A stretch of 64,000 bases of DNA from Triplophysa rosa (Eukaryota > Chordata > Actinopteri > Cypriniformes > Nemacheilidae). Of this stretch, positions 39,997-52,200 are shown one piece after another. How positions within the stretch are numbered: the stretch's first letter is position 1; each line of letters begins with the position of its first letter. The notes below the pieces were generated by a model. The model searched no databases. It was not told the DNA's origin and was given only the letters and a program-made list of their open reading frames with translations. The translations under genes were made by a program, and so were the position numbers. Where the stretch lies: contig NC_079902.1 of NCBI RefSeq assembly GCF_024868665.1, positions 18,281,450 through 18,345,449 on the forward strand, read 5' to 3'.

Positions 39997-40698
39997 TTAG
40001 TTTTTGAACCATCCTATGAAGTAGGAACACACACCCTGAAAGGAGCGCCAGCAGTAATACTGGGCAAGTCTCTTAGCCTCACTCGTGGGTACTGGATCGG
40101 TCGGCCTTGGCACAGTTGGTTTGGGTGTCATCTTTTTCCTGAATGCTTTGGATTGATTTGTCCTGCCTTGTGAAGTTCTGGCTGGTTGGCTCCTGAATGC
40201 TTGGAGCTGTGTTTGCGTTGGTCTCTGATCCGGTCTGCTCTGGTGTGGTTTCATCTGCTCAGGTCTAGCAAAGTTTGGTCTGGAGGGCCTGTCCTTTGGT
40301 GTAGCATCAGGCGAGGACGAGGATGTGAAGACCATTTTGGCCTCATCAGATGCTCTCTTGCACATCAGAGGTTTAATGATGCTCTGGCCCTGGCAGGCAT
40401 TCTGCAGCTTGCGGAGGTCCCACATGATCTGTTTGTAATAGTGCCGTGGATTGTTGTTGTAGTTGCGGCAGACGTGTGGCTTTCCCTTGTACTCACACCA
40501 GTAAGAACGCACCGGCCCTCGGCACAGGATGCGTAGGTTTGTCAGATCTCCTTGTCCTGTCACGCTCATGTGGCAATCGTCTTTGGTGCCTTTGGTAGCA
40601 AACCGGATCGGGTCTTCCCAAATGCTCCTCTGGTGATCCTGTGCTACAGCAGCCTGAAGACAGCATGCTAGCAAGAGCGTGCTTGTGATTTCCCACAT
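39997..40698 (-). CDS. fgfbp2: Fibroblast growth factor-binding protein 2
   Basis: Intronless, 233 residues. It starts with a signal peptide (MWEITSTLLLACCLQAAVAQ). The cysteine domain follows: DDCHMSV, LRILCRGPVRSYWCEYKGKP, YYKQIMWDLRKLQNACQG, KPLMCKRA. A long basic, proline- and threonine-rich linker comes next (about 125-205), then the tail YYCWRSFQGVCSYFIGWFK. The motifs YWCEYKGKP and NACQG, and the tail CWxxFQxxCxxxI, match FGFBP2 (KSP37), a secreted FGF-binding family member. A TTAAATA-type TATA-like site lies about 50 bases upstream (near 40750, minus strand). Order and orientation with fgfbp1 and prom1 are as in human 4p15. Confidence 0.91.
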   Translation of the reverse strand: MWEITSTLLLACCLQAAVAQDHQRSIWEDPIRFATKGTKDDCHMSVTGQGDLTNLRILCRGPVRSYWCEYKGKPHVCRNYNNNPRHYYKQIMWDLRKLQNACQGQSIIKPLMCKRASDEAKMVFTSSSSPDATPKDRPSRPNFARPEQMKPHQSRPDQRPTQTQLQAFRSQPARTSQGRTNQSKAFRKKMTPKPTVPRPTDPVPTSEAKRLAQYYCWRSFQGVCSYFIGWFKN

Positions 40699-40759
40699 GT
40701 TGTGAGACGCTAACGTTGGCAGTGGACTGCATGCAGGGATGGATTCCTGCTATTTAAGG

Positions 40760-43236
40760 ACTTTGCTTACAAAAAGAGAAAGTTGCCCAACATGTTGGCT
40801 CGCTGCCTGGGAGGTTGTGTGGTGGTGGCGTTGTTTTCTTGGCCATCGGACTGTCAATGAAAAGTTGGCACATATGAAACCAATTGGGAAGAATGGTGAG
40901 ACACAAGTGAAACAGCAAGTGTCCCTTATACACCCAACTCTGGAACTTGGTATATGTTACATAATTTATAAAGAGTACACCACAGCTATATATATTTTCA
41001 ATTACATTTTGTTTGTTTTTGGGATGTCTGAAAACAAATATGTTTCTGCTCTCTCTTTATTAAATTTAAGGGGTCTTGCATTATACAAGAATTTCATAAA
41101 GTGTTTAGTGGTTCTTTTTGCTCGACCAAATGCCATCCTGAAATAAATAATTGACCACAGGGATAAACAGTAAATTTGGTCTAAATGTTGTGTGATGTTT
41201 TTCATCATTTAAACAACAAAACACACAAAGTAAGTTGCACACACAATTTTATGTGGAAGGTCTTCTTGTAATTGATAAATGAATTAAAATAAAACACGCA
41301 GAACAAATCGGTTACCTTTATTAAATCAAGATAAAATCGTGCTTTTTTGTTTTAAGCCTTTTCCCTAAAATAATAATTCAGAAGTAATTGATTCAATTGA
41401 TGTATTTAACAAAAATCATCATCATGCTGTGTGTTATATTTTAGAAACATTTGGTCATAGAGGTTTATGTTTATAAATGTAAAACATCATTTAGAGCACA
41501 TTGCCCCTTACTAAAACCGTAAAGGAATAGTTCACCCCAAAATGAAAATTCACTTATTAAATCACTTATTCACCCTCATGTCATTTAAACCTGTACGACT
41601 GTATTTCTTCTGAACACAAAAGATATTTTGAAGAATGTTGGTAACAGAAAACGTTGGTCCCTATTGACTTCCATTGGGTTTGTGTCCATCCAATGGAAGT
41701 GAATGGGGACCAATGTTTTTTGTTTACATTCTTCAAAATATCTTCTTTTGTGTTTTGCAGAAGAAAGTCATACAGGTTCAGAATGGCAAGAGGGTGAGGA
41801 AAATGACAGAATTTTCATTTTGAGGTGACCCATCACTATAATACCTGTTAACACTCAAATTGAACTAATGCACCTTGTTTGATCTAAAATAACATCAATC
41901 CATTCTTGTTTAGCCCAGATTCCTTTTTACAGTTGTTAAACCTTGAACATACAACACCAGAGAAAACGTTATTTGAATCTGAAATTTTATTCACAATATT
42001 TTACAGTTTCAGCCAGCCTAACCACATGGACTTAAAAACCAACGGCACTGACCACCAGTCCCACCACAACTACACATCTCGAGTAAGATCGAACACCAAT
42101 GCGCATGCTACTGTAAGCTTGATATGGCGAAACGGTGAAATTTCGAGGTGAACAGAGAGAGACCTTTCTGGATAGAAATCACTTTACCTGAGGACCTAAT
42201 AACACTGACATATACACAGCGTAGCACTGCAAAAACGTGAAGGTTCTGAGAGAAAATATGTAGCACCTGACAAAAGGTCTTGCAACTTAGAATTTGATTA
42301 AATAGTTGTCAATGGTTATGACAGTGTTAGGTAGGCTCTGTTCAGCAAGTAAAGTGTGAGGAGAAATCCTAACCCCCTCTATATTGTATATGGGCTTTGT
42401 TGTGATCTTCAGCTTTCAGGCAAAAAAACGTTTATGAGGTACATTCACTTGTTTTTAAGTTGACAATAACTTCACTTCAACAGATAAATGTCCATAAATG
42501 TTATATCGCCGAAATAAAAAATCGTAAACACTTATCGAACGAATCTCTTGGAGAACAACCAATGAGCAAAACATCATCAATAAAGTAATATATAATAAAG
42601 TATAGAAAACCTGGCTGTTTATTACCTTTAATTCTCTAGGTACCGTAACTAAGCTAACCTGCATCATAAACTAAAAAATCTGAGAAAGGCAACAATCTGT
42701 TCACCTTTCAAATGGCTTGACAAAATCTATCTTCACAGATTATTAGCACTAGCTCGTACAGTTAGCACTTGAAACATACTTTATTAAACCTATTGTCACA
42801 CATTTTAGTTCCATGTAATATTTGTGGCGCGTGGATGGTTGGCTAGCTCTGTTTCTATCCCTTCATTCTCTGAGGTTCAGAGTAAAAATTCAGTGGACTT
42901 GACTTCAACACATAAAATTCCCCAAACCAAAAAGCACTATAAAAAGAAAAAAACAAAACAAAAACGAGCGAGGAATGCAGCAGCCGTAGCATTGTTATGC
43001 CGTCACGCGATTTCTCGAAGACTGTAAACAAAGACACGTTTAGTAATTAAAACAGCCATGTACGGTGAAGCCTCCCTGATTCTGTGACAGGATGACATCA
43101 GAGACTAGCTCTTAAGGAAATGGTCCGTAAAACAGCACTATAATCTCACGGGAACAAAATGACCAAAACAAAAACAATTTTGTCGAAAGAATTGATGAAA
43201 TGGGAGCACGGACAGCTTCATTTTTGACTATCCTTC
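40760..43236. other. Gap between fgfbp2 and prom1, probably including the prom1 3' UTR
   Basis: No conserved coding frames. It holds one MITE copy (41519-41839). Possible minus-strand poly(A) signals (TTTATT on plus) lie near 42780 and 41319. Confidence 0.4.
41519..41839. repeat. TTAA-type MITE copy 5
   Basis: Nearly full length; starts AAAGGAATAGTTCACCCC. The right end (AGGTGACCCATCACTATAA) is worn. Confidence 0.85.
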
Positions 43237-46200
43237 TTAAATGTTGTCAGTCTGTGAGTTCGGCTTGCTGGTCAGCTGTGGATAGAGAAGAAATTCACAG
43301 TGAGAAACACGACATTTTCGCTGTTTGAGCTCTTTCCATCTATGTAAGTGCAAAACAAAGCCAATTCAAACTCACAACTCACATTCCACAAAGATTCAAT
43401 TCCAGTTTACAATAGCATTGGGTGAGAAAAGCAACAAATATTGCAGAATTACACCCACTGAGCAGTTTCAAGAACAAGTTAAAAAGACAAAGGAGATGAG
43501 ACATAAGACAGGCAAAGAAATAAAACAAACACAAAGATTGGCCATCTATCTGTTTGCAGAGCGGTTAGAGATGTCAAACATTGCCAGATAACAGTGATAC
43601 GGGCCAGTGGTTATTGATGGAGCCTAAAAACACATTTTACACAAAGCTTTGTGAGTTATCCAGGCAAAACGATTCTGAAGATGAAAAGAAAACAAAAAAG
43701 CTTGATGTTAGTGTATCAAAGAAACCAAAATAGGATGGACATGAGCTGTCGATGGAAGCACACAGAGAAGTGAATATTTAGGGATCAATCAACAAATCAG
43801 ACGAAAGCAAACCAAAAATGTTTGCAAAATTAGCTGGACAGGAGGAAGAAACGTGCATGTTAGGGAGAGAGAAAGGTCACGTCCATTTCCCCTCATCTGT
43901 ATCTTTCAGTAGTACCTTACTGTAGTTAAAAACCAGGCTTGTCTCCTCAGAGTCACCAGTCGGGATGGCGGGGGGGCGCAGAGGCCCGTGGGAATCGAGT
44001 CATAGTATCATAGGCAGGGAGGCTTGAGACACAAGAATAAAAACTGTCAAGAAGGGAATTCAACACCACCACCTTCTTCATCCATCTTTAACCCATTGAT
44101 CTTAAAGAGCAGGATGGGCGCTTGATATAACACACAGAGCTCTACACCTGCCAACAATGACATATATCACTGACCAATCAGAAACCTTCTTTGCTTATAA
44201 TCATGCTGATCTGTCGTTGGAGGTCGGGGTTGAAGAGGGAAGCTGAAGTCAGCAAAATGGCTGTTAAAATGACTTGCAGCCTATTTATTAATAACGCAAG
44301 TGATAATTCACCCAAAAATGAAAATTCATCATTCACTTACCCTCTTGTCATTTCAAACCTGTATGACTTTCTTTCTTTCTTCTGCAGAACACAAAAGAAG
44401 ATATTTTGAAGAACGTTGGTAACCGAAAAACGGCGGTACCCATTGACTTGCATTGGTTTTGTGTCCATACAATAGAAGTTAAAGGATACCGCCGTTGTTT
44501 GGTTACCAACATTTGGGTGAACCATTCCTGAATTTTCATTATACAAGCTAGATTTAATCTACATGTAGAGTCTTTGTGTCATTCAAGCTCACCATCCTCA
44601 CCTATGTCTGGTGGGTTCCAGAGCAACTTGAACTTAGAATCATGCTGTTAGGGATGATGAACTGACTGAAGAAATTAACCAATCACAGCCTGGTTAGATC
44701 TTCAAGAGTCACGTGCAAAAATGCACAAGCGAAGCAATGCAAAAAAAAAAATGCACATGTACAAATTCAACCCTGTTACTTTGCTAGCTCAATAAGCAAA
44801 TGCATGCATTGTTAGTGTAAATTTAAATACCATGCAAAAGTGTGTGCAAAGCACAAATTCTTTACTGTCTCAAATAAATGTGAAATGTGTTATTTTAGTA
44901 GCACCAAAAGAAATTGAAATCTGTGGCTCGAGTGGGCTTAAAGGAATAGGTCAACTTCAAAATGAAAATTCTGTCATCATTTTACTCGCCAGCTATGAGG
45001 TCACAGAGGTCCGGACCTCGGTAATTTTTCATATTGAAAAATAAAATGTAAAGAAAGACAGTCATACAGGTTTGAAATGAAAATAGGGTGAGTAAATAAT
45101 GACAGAATTTTTATTTTGAAGTTGAACTATTCCTTCCATGTAATGGCACTGGTCCAACCAATGGCGTGAGTTTGGGGCGGGGCTATCTGTTATCTGACCG
45201 ACCGATGGTAGGTGGATCACTATTTTTGTTTCTTTCCGTTTAGTGCTGCTAATATAAATGACACACTTCACCTTTAAATTAGCCAGCATGCTTACACCAA
45301 GCATAGCAAACAAAGAAGAAAACAAAGAGCTGACTCCCAGGTGCTTGTTTGTGGGAAGGGCAACTTTAAACCGAGCATGCATCGGACCTTTCATAGTTCA
45401 TAATCATTTTTATCACCTCAAACAATCCGCCTCCACCAATGCATGCAATTCATGAGCATGACAAACGCGGGGTGTACGGAGCTATGGTTCTGTTTACCTT
45501 CTCATTACAGGGTTTTGGACACCTTCTAAATGTTCATTATAATAACCATTATTACCAATTTCCATACTGAAATAAAACATTACACACAAAAAATAAATAA
45601 ACAAACATGACATGACAGAAATGGCATGCGACCAGAAACAAGCTTCACTTCCAAGACGTGCTTTTGGAAAACGTCCACGCAAGGTAGAGCACGAAACAGT
45701 TTAAGTAGAAATATCAATCGTTTATCATAAAATGTACGTGTAGTACTTTTGATCTTAAGGTTTCTGTTTTATCAGCCCTTTGTGTGAAACAAGGGAGCTT
45801 TAGAAGATAACACAACAACACGAGCAATGCCCTTCACCAGGGAAGCATTCCAAGGCGTGTAGCTTAAACCAGCACCATTAAGCAGAAAGATTTATGTACA
45901 AAACAGGAAAGAGATGTCTTCAAATAGTGGACAGCAAAAGCGTAACGGAAAACGGCTTACGTTTTCATAGGAATCTCAATGCTAAAAAGATACAAGCAAG
46001 ACAAGCAAACATGTTACACTGGAGTGATGCAGAGATATCACGCAGATGTCAAAATGGATTCTCTGCTCAAGACACTTGGTGACTAGTCAATCGCAATGAT
46101 TTTCGACTGTAAACACATGGATGTTGAAAAAACACATCGTATAATATATACTGTACATATATTTTGTAAAGTGCAAAGTGCTGGACGGAGACATAAAGAA

Positions 46201-49200
46201 TGAAGAAGGAAATAGCAAGAATGGTTATCATAATGTGAAATGCCAAGTCCCCGAGACTGAGGACCTAGAGGCCGCAGAGAGAAAGAAAAGATGGAAAGCA
46301 AAGAGAATAAATATTTACCTATTGGCCATTTAATACTTCAAAATCATTAATGCATAGTACACAACACAGCAAATTGCAATTTCTCCTATAAAACAAAGTG
46401 AAGTGTATTTACATGGTCTCTTTTAAAGCGATAATCCACCCAAAATGAAAATGCTCTCATGAATTACTCCTTCTCAAGTTGTTCCAAACCTGTATACATT
46501 TCTTATTTCTGTTAAACACAACGAAAGATATTTGGAAAAATGTTAGCAACTGAGATTTCTGGGGCACCATTGACTACTATAGTAAAAACGAACTGTATAT
46601 TTTGTTTCGTTCTGTTAAACACCTTTAGGAAAACAAACAGGGCACCTTTGACTACCATTTTTTGTCCACCCCGGAAATCTCATTTGCTAACATTTTTTAT
46701 CGTTCTTTGTGTTCAACAAAACAAAGACATTTATACAGGTTTGGAACAATTTGAGGGTGAGTAATTCATGATAGAATTTTCATTTTTGGGTGGACTATCC
46801 CTTTAAGAACTATGCCACGGTTTTGGGACACTTACTCGTCATATACATCCTCTGTGTCCATTCTGCGGTAAAACTTGGAGAGCTTCACAGAGAGGATAAT
46901 GCTAGGGAGCAAAAACAGCGTGGAACAGCCCAGTCCAAACCAGAATGTGTTCTGTAACAAATAAACGCATGATTTCTTGACACCACCCAGAAGCCTCACT
47001 ATGCTAGAACGCACATTACAAATTTGATCAATATGCTCTCCGTGAACATATTTGATTTGAAAGACATTCAAAATACAAAAATGAAATTCAAAGTGTTTTT
47101 TTCAGGAGTGTCAGCAATTGTTGGCAATGCAACGTGGGTCACATGAGTAAATGATCATGACAGCTTTCATTTTTTGGGGTTACTACTAATTCAATTCACT
47201 AATTGATACTAAAACTACTTCAAGCACAGTTAACAATTCTCTTGACAAAACTAATAGTTGGTCTCACCATTGAATCCAGCAGAAAACTGCAGCCCAGGAT
47301 CTCGACTGTGTCCACAATATTACTGAAGGGTTTACAGGTAGCTACCTCCATGGCTAGCTAAAACGAGACAGCAACAGTCATAAACTAAACACTAACACTA
47401 CAAACTGATCACCACCAACCTAATATCAATATCAATACCAACATTCATTCTTGCATGCAATAATACTCACAGATGTCTTGATCCAGTCCATATACTGTTT
47501 GAAATATCCAATGAGAGTCTGTATGTATTTCTCAGTTTCCTGTAGGTGCGATGAACATTCACCATCAGTTTGCATTACATAAATCAGTTTGTATTTCTGT
47601 GGAAGGGGTATTTTGGCATGCTTTTGGCTCACACACCTGATTGACCACCAGTGTTGCATTGTTGGAAATTAGAAACTGGGCGGCATCAACGGCTGCTAAT
47701 ACGGCTGAAACTCTGACCTACATGACAGTACATTTACAGCTCATTAGAAATGCTGTAATGCACTTGTGGTGAGTATAAGCAGGACAAAATGTTTTTTTAA
47801 ATGAGAAACGTACAGGCAAATCTGAGGAAGTTCTCTCCAGGAATCTGATGCTCTGGTTAAGCGTGCTCTGTAACGCACAAACAACTAAAATCACATTGTG
47901 TCCAAAATATTGTGACCTTAAAATATTCAAATAATCTAAAGTGAAATAATCAACATCATTGAGACACTGATAGCACTTTGATCACAATATTAATTTACCG
48001 TAAATGATAGTTTTTAGGAAACCAGTCGTGTGACATAACACCAAGCATGCATGCTTACAGTTGCACATGCATGACATGCAATCATTATGTCAAGTAAAGA
48101 ACACAAAATAGTCAGACTATGATATACTGGGATACACGGGAAAAAGACATTTCAGCAGTGGAAAATAAACTCTAAATGTTAGCATCTTTCAGCATGCTGG
48201 TATTATTATTTACAGGACAACGAGCCTTTATTACCCATACATTTCCAAAAAAAATGAAATGTCAGATGTGAACTACACAATGGGAGCAGACCGAAACAAG
48301 AAGCCAGTTGACCCTTTTTACGTCAACTGTAACTTGTTTGTTAAACAATTGATATAAACATTTCAAGACAAAGACACGATTAGGTGACTGTAAAATGAAG
48401 ATTGTATTCCTGATGGTATTACAGAAAAAACAAGGTTGATATCACAATGAGCGAACAACTGTCGGAGGTTATGCAACAATAACTGCTGGATTCAGGCTTA
48501 CCCTTGCTTTCACGTATTTCTTGGAAGCCATACATTGAATTGAATCAGAATTAATTTGAGAAGTGGAGAAAGTAATAAAAACAGACCAAACATTCTCAAC
48601 AGTAATGACAGTCATCAAATGTACTTGATCAGTCCCAATACAAAACAGATCATGGAAATGTAAACAGGGATAGATTACCATGGACTGCTCCAGAGGGATG
48701 ACCTGCTGGTTGTAGATCCGCCTGACAGTGTTAGCATGTCCCTTTAATGAAGTCTGCAATGTTCCTCTAACCTGCAAAAGAGAGAGAGATAAACATATTA
48801 CCAAAGTGAATAAGAAAATTCCTAGTCAAGGGCATTTTTGTAAAATAAGTTCAGGTAAAAGCATTTATTTACACTTACATTCATCACTATGTGTGTATAC
48901 TGTACGTTCTTAAACTGATTTATATAGTTACACATTTACAGTAATTGGAAAGAAAATAAATCTCACCAACTGATCAGCTTGAGAATCGAGGTCATTGGCA
49001 AATGTGAGCAGATCAATGCGTGTCACGCCTTTATTAAGCTGCGAAACAAACAGACGCGAGAAACCGTACTTTAATAACTAAACCATAGACTGATATACAT
49101 CGAGACATACTTTTGTTAATATTGCAACAGTATGAAAAACATTGTATGGTTAAAATCTTATGAATTCACAATTTGTTATGGAAAATCAATATATTGTAAA

Positions 49201-52200
49201 TTATATGTTATATTATTATATTATATGACTTCTACAGCTCATACAGCACACACATTATTTCTGCGATGTTTGGATAAGAAAGGACTGCCCCGCCAAACAG
49301 AACCTGACTTAAACTATAAGTCTTAAAGCACCTTAACACTCTTTGCCACAGTTGTCATTTTTGTGTAGTAATATAATTTTTTGATAAGATCCTATATTAA
49401 TCCTATAATTCTTGCATTTGTTTTTATATTGTCCTGTGATAAACGTTTGTAAATAGCGCTATAGACCTAAAATTTTATTGCGTACATTTCTATCAATATG
49501 TTTTGTACCTCTGCCAAATAAGCTGCAAAGTTGATCTCATTAATGCCAGTTTCAGTGAAGCTGATGAGATTCTGTTTGCCCTCAGACTCCAGAAGAACAA
49601 TGCCCCGCAGATCCACCTTCATCCCTTCAAACTTTGTCGACACGTCCCTGGAGTACTGTTGAAAGACGAGGGTTAATGTTACGAGACAGTGATCGCCCTA
49701 CACCAACAGAGAACATCAGGTGTACATTATAACTGTTGATCATCCAACATCAATCTATGAAAAATCTGGAGTTTGCAGATATTCTAGAAGAACCTTCATA
49801 CTTCTATCTAACATTTTCCATTATACTGTACATCTCAGAATTTGATACGTTTCTTTTGTTCTTACTAGCATGCATTTGACTTTTAGCTTGTGCTGAAACT
49901 AAAGTGATCTCAGCATGATTTGAGAATGTTAAAGCATCTTGTGTGCTTTAATGAAAATAAGGAATTCTGACCTTTTGTGTGAGGTTGTTACACAATTTGC
50001 TTACATATAATTACCGAATATTTCCATTATTTATACTTAAGACATGTTTATTTCCATGTTTAAACGAAAACAGACTTGTGGTCTCAGAGTTTCGAGCCCC
50101 ACTGTAAAACTGCCCACTGCGACGCTGAATCGAGAATGTTTATAGGGAATTGACTTCTATGACTGAAATGAAGGAATTTATAGATGCTGTATATAAAATG
50201 TTTCAAATGGCTATTCATAAAACATTTAGAGACCCAGAATACAGAGAAAAACAACAAACATGGTATTGGAAAAACAGTTCGAATCTTGTTCAAAAATGTT
50301 ACGAAAGAAGCGAGTGTTGCATTTCAACTATCAGCAACTGATTTATGGTAAACGTGGCACAGTGATCTGCCAACTTATTTGAAATATTCGCACTGCTTTG
50401 TGCATATGAAGGAGAATTCCACTAAACATTCAGCTGACCGAAATCTTCAAGAGAAAAAAACCTAAGCTCATCATGTGCTACAAGACTAGCACGCACTGAC
50501 CCGTAAAGCAAGATTGACAGTTTAGCAAAGAGCTCTTTAGTTATAATGCTTTACTGATATTTACTTACATATTGTGTCTAGCATCAGAAGATTTTCACTT
50601 GTGTAAAGCGTTTCATTTTATTTAATTAAATTTATCGTAATTTAACAATGACAATTTGTCTGAACAATGAAATTTGCTGTCTGTGAGCTGTCTAAAATTA
50701 GGATGTACGTCATAGGCTCCTTAAACATTTAAAAGCAACCCTCATAATGCCATCTGGTGTAAACAGTGTCAGCAATCTCAGAGTGACTTTGAATGTCACT
50801 TTGAATCCTGTGTGCACATATGGACTAAGAATTGATCCACTCACAACACTGGTGTTAAAGAACGCTGCCATATTGAAGATCTTATCCAGGTTAAGAGCCG
50901 TGTAAATCCCCCTGTTGTCCTTGCAGTTACTATGAAAGAGACGAAAGAGAATTGTTTCATTACACTATTTTATATTACTTGACTTTAATTGTAATAAAAA
51001 GGCTTATAGGTCGTTCAGTATGTTTCACAAGTCTTTACTATGTTACCAACACCATTTACTCAAATATTTTCATGTGCTAGCTGCCATCTGCTGGACTATT
51101 CTCCTAAAACAGAGCAGACACTTACACACTTAAAAAAAGAATAACATTTAAAGATAAAAAAAAAGCAAAATAGTCTATAAGAAGTTTAGGTTAGGTTTCA
51201 AAAAGCAATTATAATACAGTTAAAATTAAAGAAAAAAATATGTTTGGACACGTTCTGGTTATTATGCATGTCTACAGTAAATGTGATGACCTGCTCTTTT
51301 TTGAAGTGTTCAAATACTTCCTGGAAACATTGTATATACAATATATACTATATAATCAATTTATCAGAATATATAATCATTGTCAGGAAATCGTGTAATA
51401 AAAATCCCTTGCTTTGAAACAAATACTCAACACTTTAAAACGACTCTGGTGGTCTAAACTGTGTAGTTTTTTAGGATGTGCATTACAGGCCAGAGCTACC
51501 TGTAGAGAGAATCCACTGTAAGATCCATTTCGGGGTCATTGTACAGATATCCTGGTATGAAGTTTTTCCAAGAAGACTGAACAAGGTTGGGAGTATCCAG
51601 CACCTAAACACAATAAATACTGAGAACATGATCCCTTTGCTTTTGAATGAGACCATAAGTGAGTCAAACAGGGAAGATGTCATAGATACCGTGTTTCAGC
51701 AACTAAAAGCTCAAATGTCTATACTGACATACATTCAGAGGGTCAACTATGTAGTAAAGTTAGCTCAACTGTTCGGTATTCTCAGTTCCGTATCCGAGGG
51801 ATGTTAACTGACTTTAAAAACGTAACCCATCCTGACAAATATTTGACAAAAGCCCTGTTTCCTTAGTGTATGATTGTGTATTATGAGATGCTGTCGATTT
51901 TCTTGCCTTGAACAGTTGTCGGGTTTGGAAAGGTTCACACACGAGCTTCTCCAGATTTCCCCCAACCAAGAACAGAACTGTTATCACTCCCATGAGCACC
52001 CAGGAGAACAGGAAGCTGAATCCCACGCCGCTGAGACGCACAGGAAGCGTGTGTAAATCAGCGCGGACAAAACTGATTTCCACTGTGATTTGTTTGTTCA
52101 TGTTTGATATTCACACTTACGCCATAAGCAGGTTTCCTCCCGTGTTGGACACACATCCGCGTGTGGTCGGGGAAGTGTGCCGGTCAAATCCCAGAATGCC

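Noticed and set aside
45600..46830. Searched for an extra prom1 cassette exon equivalent to the human VETIPMKN segment
   Set aside because: No convincing short exon with matching phase was found; the flanking exons already join in frame.
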